Of a stretch of DNA of 64,000 bases, positions 16,680 through 25,420 are shown one piece after another. Made by a program: the position numbers and the translations under genes. Numbering within the stretch: the first letter of the stretch is position 1; each line of letters starts with the position of its first letter. The DNA lies in contig NZ_CALFLA010000004.1 in the NCBI RefSeq assembly GCF_937880195.1, positions 1 through 64,000 on the forward strand, read 5' to 3'. The stretch is from an uncultured Blautia sp. GTDB lineage: Bacteria > Bacillota > Clostridia > Lachnospirales > Lachnospiraceae. Under the pieces are notes generated by a model. The model saw only the letters and a list, made by a program, of their open reading frames with translations, did not search any database and was not told the DNA's origin.

Positions 16680-18326
16680 ATGGAATTAAAGGGAAAGGTA
16701 ACGACAAAAGAGGAATTTATATACCCGGACAGCCAGTTGGACAGTCTTCCGAACAGGCTGGAGATCTCTATGGCAGAAAACGGAAAGCCGGGAATGCAGA
16801 TCTTGGTAGAAGCCGAGGGGCAGTCTGCAGAGTTTTATTTCAAAGGAGAGGGATTTTATTCTGAATGGTATGAGATGCGCCCTGTTCCTGTAGAGTATAA
16901 TACCGGGGACGGTGTTTCTCAGGGCGGCTCCATGGTTCTTGAAGAGCCGCCGGAAGAAAAACCGGATTATGTTACCAGACTGGCTCCTTTTTGGGTTTAT
17001 GACTGTCTGGTGCAGAAGGAAGACGGAAGAATACCGATAAAAGAAGGAAAAGCGGCGGTCTATCTTTGCCTTTGCGCAGAGGAGGGAACCTCTCCGGGGA
17101 TTCACAGACTTGTTCTTGGCGTAAAAACCGAAAATGGTTCATGGGAGTGCGAGATATTTGTAAGAATTTATGCAGTAAGGATTCCCTCAGACGCTTTTTC
17201 TGTTACCAACTGGTTTTCTATGGAAGCGATCAGCCGTTTTCATCATCTGTCAATGGGGACGCCGGAATACTTTGACATGCTCAGAGCCTATGTGCGGGCA
17301 ATGAGAAGACTTCATCAGAATATTTTTTATATTCAGATGGACGAGAAGAGTGTAAAATCAAGAGAACCTCTGAGGTTCGATTTTGAATATCTGACCCCTG
17401 TGATCCAGTGCTTTTTTGAGGAAGGAATGGAGATTATGGAGCTGGGAGCCCTTCTTCACAGAGGCTTTCTTCCTGACGGCAGCCCGGATATGTATACGGG
17501 AGATTTTGTCTGCATGATGGACAAGAATCTGAAATTTGACACATTGAAGGGCTATGCCCACACCGTTCTTCTTGTAAAGGAGCTGGCGTCATACCTGAAA
17601 AAACATGGATGGGACAAAAAAATCCTTTTTCATATCCATGATGAACCGGATATCCATGTAAAGGATGCCGCTGCCCTTGAATCAAGGAGAAGACAATATT
17701 ATCTTGCCTCTGGAATACTCAGGAAGTATCTTCCGGGCGTTAAGATCATAGAGGCGGTAGATACGGCTGGATTTTATGGGGGAGTGGATATCTGGGTTCC
17801 CGGAACAGCCGGATATGAAAAAAGAAAAGAGGAATTTGACGCTCTGATCGGTCTGGGAGAAACCGTATGGACGTACGTCTGCTGCGGACCGGAAGGCGAA
17901 TGGCTGAACCGTTTTCTTGATTTTCATTTGATCCGTGGAAGACTGCTGTTCTGGGGATGCGCCAGAAACAGGATCTCCGGTTTTCTTCACTGGGGATTTA
18001 ATCAGTTTCCGGGAGAAATGAATCCTTTTAAGGGTACAAGCTGTCCAAATGATACGGGAATCGGAACCTCTTTTCCATGCGGAGATTCTTTCCTTGTATA
18101 TCCGGGAGAGAAAGGACCGTGGATCAGTATGCGCCTGGAGGCGCAGAGAAGAGGCGCGGAGGACGCTGCCTTATGGGGGCTTCTTCTGAAAAAAGACGAA
18201 AATCTCCATGACAGGCTTTTGAATCAAATATTTACAAATAATTACACTTACTGCAGGAATCCAAAAGAGCTTGACCGGGTGTATGAACGACTTCTGGAAA
18301 GTCTGGAAGACCATACCCCATCATAA
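16680..18326 (+). CDS. DUF4091 / GH123-like glycoside hydrolase, cytoplasmic
   Basis: 548 aa. An N-terminal beta-rich region (to about residue 170) precedes a TIM-barrel-like region typical of DUF4091 proteins, which are related to GH123 beta-N-acetylgalactosaminidases. A conserved acidic pair appears in FHIHDEPD (Asp321-Glu322), matching the adjacent Asp-Glu catalytic pair of GH123 substrate-assisted enzymes. Other family-like stretches are WFSMEAISRFHH and FLHWGFNQFPGEMNPF. There is no signal peptide, so it would act on imported sugar. Position after the system A permeases suggests it processes their cargo, possibly an N-acetylgalactosamine-containing glycan. The family assignment is fairly firm; the substrate is inference. 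Confidence 0.8.
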   Translation: MELKGKVTTKEEFIYPDSQLDSLPNRLEISMAENGKPGMQILVEAEGQSAEFYFKGEGFYSEWYEMRPVPVEYNTGDGVSQGGSMVLEEPPEEKPDYVTRLAPFWVYDCLVQKEDGRIPIKEGKAAVYLCLCAEEGTSPGIHRLVLGVKTENGSWECEIFVRIYAVRIPSDAFSVTNWFSMEAISRFHHLSMGTPEYFDMLRAYVRAMRRLHQNIFYIQMDEKSVKSREPLRFDFEYLTPVIQCFFEEGMEIMELGALLHRGFLPDGSPDMYTGDFVCMMDKNLKFDTLKGYAHTVLLVKELASYLKKHGWDKKILFHIHDEPDIHVKDAAALESRRRQYYLASGILRKYLPGVKIIEAVDTAGFYGGVDIWVPGTAGYEKRKEEFDALIGLGETVWTYVCCGPEGEWLNRFLDFHLIRGRLLFWGCARNRISGFLHWGFNQFPGEMNPFKGTSCPNDTGIGTSFPCGDSFLVYPGEKGPWISMRLEAQRRGAEDAALWGLLLKKDENLHDRLLNQIFTNNYTYCRNPKELDRVYERLLESLEDHTPS

Positions 18327-18351
18327 GGGAGACTGACAGGTGGGAGAGGAT

Positions 18352-20097
18352 ATGAAAACAAAGGAAAAGAGAAGAACTCTAAAACGAGAGATCACGCTTT
18401 TGACTATGGCTACGTCCTTTGGGGCTCTGGTTCTTTTCGGCGCAGTTATGATCGTAATGTTTTTTGTGTTTTTCAGAGGCGATATCAAGGAGGATATGGA
18501 AAATATCCTCCTTGGTACTCTTAAGACATGCGAGGACAAGATGCAGTTTATTCAGGATGGGGCTGTGATGATCCGCCATAATACAACGCTGAAAGATTTT
18601 TTTAACGCGGACTGGACAGACAGAGCCGAAATGGAGAAACAGCTTTCTTACAGTATGGAGCTTTTTTCAGATCGAAATATGACGGATAGACAGTTTCCTT
18701 TTGTGACAAGCGTTTGCCTCTTTAACAAAAAAGACGAGTATGTGAAAGAGCATTATTATCCTATGACTGTGTCGGCAGCAAGAATGAAAGAGCTGTTTTA
18801 TCTGGAGATGATGCGTGATTTCAGAAAAACAAAAGAACGGTATCAAATGGCGTCAGGGGCTGATGAGATCAACCTCTGTTTTCGTGTGTATGGAGACGCC
18901 ATGGAGGAACTGGGAATCTGCGTCATAGGAATTGCCAGACAAGGGGCAGAGGATATTTTTGATGAGATCAGTAACTACAGCCATGGAAACTGGATCGTCA
19001 CAGATCAGAACAGAAATATCCTGATATCAGGAGAAAAAGGGAAAGCCGCTGATGAGCTGAACAGTCTTGAAATGAATTTTTCCGGGGAAAAAAGGATTGG
19101 GGGAACCGGCGCCCTGTGTATGTCGAAAAGTTTTGGATTTGGGACTTATGCTGCGGTTTCTGTTGGAATGGATAATATATATGTGATATTGAAGCCTACG
19201 ATGGCCACATTCTTTGCCGTTGTCTTTCTGGCGCTGATCTTTATAGGCGCGGCGATGTTCGGCATCAGTCTGCGGTTTACCCGTCCCTTAAAAACCCTTG
19301 CGGATAACCTGAAGGCTTTTGGAAAAAAAGACCTGGACGTACGTATGGAAGATTCTTCTATTTCAGAGATCCATGAGATCAGTCTTATCTTTAATGAAAT
19401 GGCAGAAAGAATCCAGTATCTTATTGAGCAGGTTTATGAGAAACAGCTTCTTGCAGCCCGATCCCAGACAAAATACCTGCAGGCGCAGATCAATCCTCAC
19501 TTTCAGTTTAATATTCTTTCTATGTTCAGCATCAGGGCGAAGCTTGCAGGAAACGAAGAACTGTATAAGGGGCTGCAGGCTTTTTCCGGTTTGATGCGGG
19601 GCAAGATATTCCGGGAAAAAGAAATACGCATTCCCATATCAGAGGAGATGGAGCTGGTAGAGTTTTATCTTTATCTCCAGAAAAGCCGTTTTGAAGACCA
19701 GCTTTCTTATGAGATCCTTTATGGAAGCGAGGAGGTAAAGAATTTTAAGATACCCCGGCTTTTGATAGAAAATCTTGTGGAAAATGCAGTGTCTCACGGG
19801 ATTGAGCCAAAAAGCGGAAAAGGAACAGTAAAGATCAGTATTTTTCAGCAGGATGAAAGTCTTCATATTGTAGTGGAGGATGACGGAGTGGGCTATGAGG
19901 AGAAGGAAGAGACGTCCCAGGATGATCTGGAAGGCGATACCATGCATACCCATACAGGTCTTGCAAATATGAGAAGACTTTTGGAAATCCTTTACCACGA
20001 TCAGTACCGTATGCAGGTAACAGGACAAAAAAATATAGGAACCAGGGCGGAGATTGTGATCCCCGCAGAAAGGGGGAGTAGTTTATGTGGAAAGTAG
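18352..20097 (+). CDS. YesM-type sensor histidine kinase (system B)
   Basis: 581 aa from the ATG at 18352 (GGGAGAGG upstream); a GTG at 18340 is the alternative. Two membrane helices (about 20-43 and 285-310) bracket an extracellular sensor domain, followed by HAMP, the phosphoacceptor region and HATPase (LIENLVENAVSHGIEP, EDDGVGY). The phosphoacceptor motif reads NPHFQFNILSM where the family usually has NPHFLYNTL: the histidine is kept but flanking positions differ. It overlaps the next gene by 13 nt. The extracellular region differs from the system A kinase, so it probably senses another ligand. Confidence 0.92.
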   Translation: MKTKEKRRTLKREITLLTMATSFGALVLFGAVMIVMFFVFFRGDIKEDMENILLGTLKTCEDKMQFIQDGAVMIRHNTTLKDFFNADWTDRAEMEKQLSYSMELFSDRNMTDRQFPFVTSVCLFNKKDEYVKEHYYPMTVSAARMKELFYLEMMRDFRKTKERYQMASGADEINLCFRVYGDAMEELGICVIGIARQGAEDIFDEISNYSHGNWIVTDQNRNILISGEKGKAADELNSLEMNFSGEKRIGGTGALCMSKSFGFGTYAAVSVGMDNIYVILKPTMATFFAVVFLALIFIGAAMFGISLRFTRPLKTLADNLKAFGKKDLDVRMEDSSISEIHEISLIFNEMAERIQYLIEQVYEKQLLAARSQTKYLQAQINPHFQFNILSMFSIRAKLAGNEELYKGLQAFSGLMRGKIFREKEIRIPISEEMELVEFYLYLQKSRFEDQLSYEILYGSEEVKNFKIPRLLIENLVENAVSHGIEPKSGKGTVKISIFQQDESLHIVVEDDGVGYEEKEETSQDDLEGDTMHTHTGLANMRRLLEILYHDQYRMQVTGQKNIGTRAEIVIPAERGSSLCGK

Positions 20098-20849
20098 CGG
20101 CGGCCGACGATGAGGCATATCTGCGGACAGCCTTGCAAAAGCTGATGAATTGGGAAAAAATGGGATGCGAACTGATCCGTGTGGTAAATAACGGAAAAGA
20201 ACTTCTGCAGTGCGTAGAGGAGGAGCATCCCGATATTGTGATCACAGATATCAGAATGCCGGAAGTGGACGGTTTGGAAGTATGCAGGCAGATTTATGAA
20301 ACCTACCCGGATATTCAGGTGATCATTTTAAGCGCATATACGGATTTTGAGTATGCAAGAACAGCCATTCGTTACGATGTGGCAGATTATGTGCTGAAGC
20401 TGTCTGTTCTGGAAGAGCTTCCTCCTGCAGTGGAAAAGGTAACGGAGAAGCTTAAAAAACAGAAAAAAGACCTGGAGGAAGAACTGGTAAAAGTACCTGA
20501 AAAAAAGGCGGCAGAAAGTCTGTATGAACAGATCCAGGACTACATAGAAAAAAATTACAGCAAAAAGATTACCCTGAATGATATTGCAGAGGAGCTTCAT
20601 GCAAACAGCAGCTATTTAAGCAGGCTCTATAAAAAAGAAAGCGGACAGAATATTTTTGATGTGATCCTTCAGAAAAGGATCAAGAAGGCAAAAGAATACA
20701 TGAAGACTACAGACAAAAAAATATACGAAATCTCACAGCTTGTAGGGTTTGACGATACCGGATATTTTTCCAGAGTATTCCGAAGATATTACGGTATTTC
20801 TCCAAAGGAGTATCAAAGCGGAAAAAGAGGAATGGATGAAGAGGAATAA
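20085..20849 (+). CDS. YesN-type AraC-family response regulator (system B)
   Basis: 254 aa, much shorter than the system A regulator. A receiver domain (acidic AADDE, phosphoacceptor in VITDIRMPEVDG near residue 54, lysine in VLKLS near 105) is joined by a short charged linker to an AraC double helix-turn-helix (LNDIAEELHANSSYLSRLYKKESGQN ... FRRYYGISPKEYQ). It therefore lacks the long middle region of many YesN proteins. It overlaps both the kinase before it and the lipoprotein gene after it. Likely targets are the transport genes from 22257; paired direct repeats at 22101-22142 are candidate sites. Confidence 0.93.
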   Translation: MWKVAAADDEAYLRTALQKLMNWEKMGCELIRVVNNGKELLQCVEEEHPDIVITDIRMPEVDGLEVCRQIYETYPDIQVIILSAYTDFEYARTAIRYDVADYVLKLSVLEELPPAVEKVTEKLKKQKKDLEEELVKVPEKKAAESLYEQIQDYIEKNYSKKITLNDIAEELHANSSYLSRLYKKESGQNIFDVILQKRIKKAKEYMKTTDKKIYEISQLVGFDDTGYFSRVFRRYYGISPKEYQSGKRGMDEEE

Positions 20850-22104
20850 AATAAAACGTTCAGGTTTTTTTGTCCTTATGATCCTCACGATTCTTTTGTT
20901 TTCTGGATGCGGAGAAAAAAAGGAAAAGCCAGTGGAGATCACTTTGATCCATGGATGGGGAACAACAGAAGAGGATCATGAGGCAATGAGGAAAATTTAT
21001 CAGGATTTTGAAAAGGAGAATCCTGATATCAGGCTGAACCAGCTTTCTATGCCCTCCAGCAGTGAAATGGTGAGGAAGGTAGAAGATATGCTGGTGGTGG
21101 GAGAGATCCCGGATCTGGTATTTCTTGGAGGCTCAGGGAAAGATACCATTTACCAGTTTATGACAGAGAATGGACTGGCTCTTGATCTGATGCCTTATAT
21201 TAAAAAAGACCAGGAGTTTGCCAGAAGCCTTGCTCCTGTAAATCTGGATTTCTGGACAACTGGAAAGAAACAGCTTTTTACTGTGTCGGATGTGCTTCTT
21301 TTAAGCGGCGGATACTGGTATGATGAGGAAATATTTGAACAGGCGGGAATAACAAAGATACCGGAAACTTGGGAGGAATTTCTTAAAGTCTGCGGACAGA
21401 TTGAAGCCTGGGCAAAAAAAGAAAAGAACGGTGTGGAATGTCTTCAAATGACCTCAGAAGCATATCTGTATTTTGTGGATCACCTTCTTGCAGTTCAGGA
21501 TTCTCCCAGTGGCAGCGCCATCCGTAACAATCGTCTGTTTATAGAGGAGAGGGCGGCAGAGGAAGTTCTTTCTATGCTGAAAAAGATTTATCCCTATTCC
21601 AGTTCAAAAGGGAATTACAGTTACCGGGACGAGACAGGGGCGTTTAACGATGGAAAAACTGCCATGTATATCAACGGGATCTGGGGAGCCCCTATGATTT
21701 CTGACAAGATTCAGGCTGCGTACGCGCTCTTTCCTTCCAGAGAAGGCGAGAGAATTTCCTGCGAGTCTGCCTGTCTTGGATATCTTGTGGGAAACACAGG
21801 AGATAAAAAGAAACAGGAAGCCAGCGTACGCTTTGTAAAATATATGCTGAGCCAGCCAGTGCAGGAGCGGATCTTAAAGGAGACAGAACAGGTTCCGGCA
21901 AATCCTCATGTGGATATCAAAAAATACAGAAAAGGAATGGAGCGGTTTATTAAGGCGGCAGATACGGTAAAGGGAGCCGGACGGAAAATACAGGTTCCTG
22001 ACAATCTGTGGAAGGAAAGCGCAAAACAGAATTTTATGGAGGGAATCCTTGAGGTTCTGGAAGGAAAAATGGACGAACAGGAATTTATTCAGTCTCTAAG
22101 GTAA
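20836..22104 (+). CDS. Sugar-binding lipoprotein encoded with the system B sensors
   Basis: 422 aa from the ATG at 20836, overlapping the regulator by 14 nt; a longer frame from 20749 only reads through regulator sequence. The N-terminus is a lipoprotein signal with lipobox LFSGC (about residues 19-23), followed by an SBP_bac_1 fold (VEITLIHGWG, DLVFLGGSG, GGYWYDEEIFEQAGITKIPETWEEF). It is the only binding protein in the region with a lipid anchor and has no permease directly attached. It could feed the permeases at 23621 or act as a ligand-presenting partner of the neighbouring kinase. Confidence 0.88.
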   Translation: MKRNKIKRSGFFVLMILTILLFSGCGEKKEKPVEITLIHGWGTTEEDHEAMRKIYQDFEKENPDIRLNQLSMPSSSEMVRKVEDMLVVGEIPDLVFLGGSGKDTIYQFMTENGLALDLMPYIKKDQEFARSLAPVNLDFWTTGKKQLFTVSDVLLLSGGYWYDEEIFEQAGITKIPETWEEFLKVCGQIEAWAKKEKNGVECLQMTSEAYLYFVDHLLAVQDSPSGSAIRNNRLFIEERAAEEVLSMLKKIYPYSSSKGNYSYRDETGAFNDGKTAMYINGIWGAPMISDKIQAAYALFPSREGERISCESACLGYLVGNTGDKKKQEASVRFVKYMLSQPVQERILKETEQVPANPHVDIKKYRKGMERFIKAADTVKGAGRKIQVPDNLWKESAKQNFMEGILEVLEGKMDEQEFIQSLR

Positions 22105-22142
22105 AAATAATCCATGTTTTTGTGAAAAAGTAAAAATAATCC
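22101..22142. repeat. Direct repeat GTAAAAATAATCC upstream of the system B transport operon
   Basis: The 13-bp sequence GTAAAAATAATCC occurs at 22101-22113, overlapping the stop codon of the lipoprotein gene, and identically at 22130-22142, 29 bp further on. The pair lies about 115-155 bp before the next start codon. AraC-type response regulators often bind direct repeats, so this is a candidate site for the system B regulator. The rest of the 22143-22256 gap is AT-rich with no clear promoter. Confidence 0.45.
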
Positions 22143-22256
22143 GCTGTTCCGGTCAATATTATTCATTCAAAATCACCATAAAATCAAATATCATATAAAT
22201 ATGTTAAGCAGAAATGCACAAGACGAAATAAAAATGATGTTATGGAGGGAACAGAA

Positions 22257-23537
22257 ATGAAAAAAAGAACAATCAGTCTCCTTTTGGCCGGAGCAATGAC
22301 AATGGCAGCGGCAATGGGAACAAGCGTAACTGCATTTGCAGGAGAAGAAGATACACTGGAGTTTTATCATGGATATTACCATGATGAAAGCGAATGGCCG
22401 GCAGCTAAGGTTATGAGAGACATTTATGATGAGTTTGCTGCAAGCCATGCAGACGGTGAAGTTAAATTTGAGCCTATTGCAGTAGAAAACAGAGACGAGA
22501 TCGTAAGCGCTGAGGTAGCGGGAGGAAACTTCCCGGATATGGTGGACTGCGGACTTCCTCTTTCTCTGGCAGCAATCAGCCAGGGACTGGTGCTTGACCT
22601 GAAACCGTATATTGATGAGAATAACCTTCAGGATGCAGTAGGACTGAACTACACACAGAACGATGTAGACGGACATATTTACACTGTACATGATCAGCTT
22701 GAGAGCCGCGGCCTCTGGTACAACACAGATGTATTTGAACAGGCAGGCATTACGGCAGAAGATGCTTTTAAGGACTGGGAAAGCTTTGGAACAGCTATGG
22801 ATAAAGTACATGAGCTGGGCGGAGACATTTATGGATATGCGGCAGGACAGGGATCCCGTTATATTATAAACGCAGTTCTTGGATCTACAGAAGAAGGAAG
22901 AGCTCTTCTGGAGGGCGAACTGACACCGGAGGGAATCGAATCAGAGGCATTTGCCGAAGCGTTTAAGACAGCCGCTAAACTGGATCAGGCAAACGGTTCT
23001 GACCATACCACAGAGGATGTGGGAAATCTGATGGATGATTTCAATAAAAACGGAAAAGCTGCAGTTCTCTTTAACGGCGTATGGAATGCCAGCGGTATTT
23101 CAGAAGAACTTGCAGACAAGGTAGAATCCCAGATCTTCCCGGGAAATATCGCTGTTGTAACAGCAGGCTCAGGACTTTCAGTTTCCGCAAACTTAAGCGA
23201 AGCAGAGACAGAGCTGGCTCTGGAATTTCTTGCATACATGGTAAGCCCTGAGGTTCAGGCAAAGATCTTTACAGGAGTACAGGCAAATCCATGCAACACA
23301 ACACTGGATCTTAACGCGCTTGCAGAAGAAAGCGGAGATCCTATTACAAAGAAACTGGCAGAGGCATGTACGCAGGTAAACGCTGCAGAAACAATTGTGA
23401 AAGACCTGAATCACGTATGGGGTTCAGACGTGGGAAGCGCTATTATCAATGCGCTGATGGAATCCGCTGTAGAAGGAACAGATATTGATGCGCGTTTTGA
23501 ACAGTTAAAACAGGAGCTGACAGCTCTTGTAGCATAA
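22257..23537 (+). CDS. Extracellular sugar-binding protein of ABC importer (system B)
   Basis: 426 aa from the ATG at 22257 (GGAGGG at 22244-22249); an upstream in-frame ATG at 22242 overlaps that site. It has a Sec signal peptide (MKKRTISLLLAGAM ... AFAGEED) without a lipobox cysteine, then an SBP_bac_1 fold (FPDMVDCGLPLSLAA, RGLWYNTDVFEQAGITAEDAF, WGSDVGSAIINALME). It shares segments with the lipoprotein at 20836 (both have the Y/YN-D-EQAGIT stretch), suggesting related ligands. It heads the operon with two permeases, and a UUCG hairpin after it should make it the most abundant product. Confidence 0.9.
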   Translation: MKKRTISLLLAGAMTMAAAMGTSVTAFAGEEDTLEFYHGYYHDESEWPAAKVMRDIYDEFAASHADGEVKFEPIAVENRDEIVSAEVAGGNFPDMVDCGLPLSLAAISQGLVLDLKPYIDENNLQDAVGLNYTQNDVDGHIYTVHDQLESRGLWYNTDVFEQAGITAEDAFKDWESFGTAMDKVHELGGDIYGYAAGQGSRYIINAVLGSTEEGRALLEGELTPEGIESEAFAEAFKTAAKLDQANGSDHTTEDVGNLMDDFNKNGKAAVLFNGVWNASGISEELADKVESQIFPGNIAVVTAGSGLSVSANLSEAETELALEFLAYMVSPEVQAKIFTGVQANPCNTTLDLNALAEESGDPITKKLAEACTQVNAAETIVKDLNHVWGSDVGSAIINALMESAVEGTDIDARFEQLKQELTALVA

Positions 23538-23562
23538 ATAAAAGAAATATCTGTAAAGGTTA

Positions 23563-23588
23563 GGAGGCGGCTTCGGCCGTCTCCTTTT
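23563..23588 (+). terminator. UUCG-capped attenuator between binding-protein and permease genes
   Basis: GGAGGCGGC (23563-23571), loop TTCG, GCCGTCTCC (23576-23584), then TTTT: a 9-bp stem with one wobble pair and an extra-stable UUCG tetraloop. The short U-run suggests partial termination or protection of the upstream message, giving more binding protein than permease. Confidence 0.7.
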
Positions 23589-23620
23589 CAGCAAAAAAAA
23601 CAAAAAGGAGGAATCCATTA

Positions 23621-24547
23621 ATGAAAACAAAGCGTATGAGCCGTAAGCGCAAAGGATTTATTCTGGCTTTTCTTACCCCCACAGTGATTGCGTTTGTTTT
23701 ATTTTATCTTTATCCTATTGTGACGGTTTTTCTTACTTCATTCTGTAAATGGGATTACACAAATATTACCAGCCCGGAATTTTTCGGATTTGCAGACATG
23801 TGGAATAATTATCAGTATATTTTTGAACTTTACCCATATTTCTGGGAGGCGCTTAAAAACTCCACAATATGGGCGCTTCTTGGAATTTTTGTGCAGATCC
23901 CTATTTCTGCGCTGATCGCCCTTGCGCTGTCTCGTAAGGTAAAAGGCGTAAAGTTTGTACGAAACGTTTACATTATTCCCTGTATGATCTCATCTGCGGC
24001 AATGGGTATGATCTTTCTTCAGTTATACAGCCCTCTTTACGGAGTGGTAAACCCCATTATCCGACTGTTTAAACCTGATTTTTCTGAAAATATTTTACTT
24101 CTCAGAGGGCCGGCTTTTATTGCCATGACCTGCGCTTATATTTTCTTTACAGGAACGACTACGCTTATGATCCTGGGAAATATTATGGCTGTGCCGGAGG
24201 ACGTAAGAGAAGCCGCTATGCTGGACGGGGCAAGCGGACTGAAACAGGACTGGTATATTACGCTTCCTATGATAAAGGACACTTTAAGAACCGTATCTAT
24301 CCTTTCTGCAACAGCCGGATTCCTGCTTTATAACGAGGTTTATTTCCTGACAAAAGGAGCATCGGGAACATACAGTATCAGTTATGTGATCCGCGAGCTG
24401 GCGATCACCAGTTCCAGAACTCAGTTTGGCCGCGCCAACGCAGTGGCTGTGATCCAGATTCTTGCAGGAATGGTTATTATTATATTTGTAAACGTCTTAT
24501 ACAGCCAGCTCTTTAAGGGAAGAAAAATAAGAGGAGGTAAGTCATGA
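23621..24547 (+). CDS. Sugar ABC transporter permease (system B, first subunit)
   Basis: 308 aa, MalF/UgpA-like, with six predicted membrane helices beginning at GFILAFLTPTVIAFVLFYL. The EAA loop is visible in VREAAMLDGASGLKQDWYITLP (about residues 193-213). It has AAAGGAGG upstream of the ATG at 23621 and overlaps the second permease by 4 nt. Unlike the second subunit of system A it has no unusual insertion. As in system A no ATPase is encoded nearby. Confidence 0.93.
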   Translation: MKTKRMSRKRKGFILAFLTPTVIAFVLFYLYPIVTVFLTSFCKWDYTNITSPEFFGFADMWNNYQYIFELYPYFWEALKNSTIWALLGIFVQIPISALIALALSRKVKGVKFVRNVYIIPCMISSAAMGMIFLQLYSPLYGVVNPIIRLFKPDFSENILLLRGPAFIAMTCAYIFFTGTTTLMILGNIMAVPEDVREAAMLDGASGLKQDWYITLPMIKDTLRTVSILSATAGFLLYNEVYFLTKGASGTYSISYVIRELAITSSRTQFGRANAVAVIQILAGMVIIIFVNVLYSQLFKGRKIRGGKS

Positions 24548-25401
24548 GAAAAAAAGTAAAATCACATACTCAGGTTCAGACCCTGTCTCTGGGAACAAAA
24601 ATCGTTACATATATCTGCCTTGCCTGGGCGCTTCTGGTAGCCCTTCTGCCTCTTGTATGGCTGTTTATTTCCAGTTTGAAAAAAGACCCTCTGGCAAGAC
24701 CGGGCTTCCAGCTTCCGGATTCCATCTGCCTTGACGGATATGTTTCTACCTTCCGCGACCTTCATGTTATGCGGTATTTTGGAAACAGTATGGTGATCGC
24801 CGGGGTTTCTGTTGTGATCAGTATCCTGATGATCTCCATGTCCGCCTATGTGGTGGCGCGTATGGAATTTAAAGGGAAAAAACTGGTAAACCTTATGCTT
24901 TATTCTACCATGTTTATCCCTGCAACGGCCCTGACCTACCCGGTTTATAATCTGGTAAATAAAATGCACATTTATAATACCAGAACAGCCCTTATTTTTA
25001 TCTATGCCTGCAGCGGACTGGCGATCAGCTTTTTTGTAATAAAAAATTATTATGCGAATATTCCCCAGGAGCTTGAAGAGGCTGCCAGAATCGACGGCTG
25101 CGGTTATGCAATGACCTGGTGGAAAGTAATCTTTCCGATTGCAAGACCAGGGATCATGACTGCGGGAGTGCTTGCTTTTCTCAATAACTGGAACGAATAC
25201 TACTGGGCGTCTCTTGTGATTGTAGACAGGGAAAAACTGACGGTTCCGGCGCTTCTGTCAACATTTACAACTTCCTTCCGCACAAATTACAACGGTCTTT
25301 TCTCAGCAATGGTGATCATTATCCTTCCGCCGGTTATTCTCTACTGTGTTTTCAGTAAGTTCTTTGTAGAAGCCCTTTCCGGCGGCGCGGTAAAAGGTTA
25401 A
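24544..25401 (+). CDS. Sugar ABC transporter permease (system B, second subunit)
   Basis: 285 aa, the normal size for a MalG-like subunit. The EAA loop reads LEEAARIDGCGYAMTWWKVIFP (about residues 178-199), and six membrane helices are expected, ending in VILYCVFSKFFVEALSGGAVKG. Translation is coupled to the preceding permease through the ATGA overlap with GAGGAGG just upstream. It is followed 19 nt later by the oxidoreductase gene, so transport and sugar metabolism are co-transcribed. Confidence 0.93.
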   Translation: MRKKVKSHTQVQTLSLGTKIVTYICLAWALLVALLPLVWLFISSLKKDPLARPGFQLPDSICLDGYVSTFRDLHVMRYFGNSMVIAGVSVVISILMISMSAYVVARMEFKGKKLVNLMLYSTMFIPATALTYPVYNLVNKMHIYNTRTALIFIYACSGLAISFFVIKNYYANIPQELEEAARIDGCGYAMTWWKVIFPIARPGIMTAGVLAFLNNWNEYYWASLVIVDREKLTVPALLSTFTTSFRTNYNGLFSAMVIIILPPVILYCVFSKFFVEALSGGAVKG

Positions 25402-25420
25402 AAAGGAGGCGTACATACCA

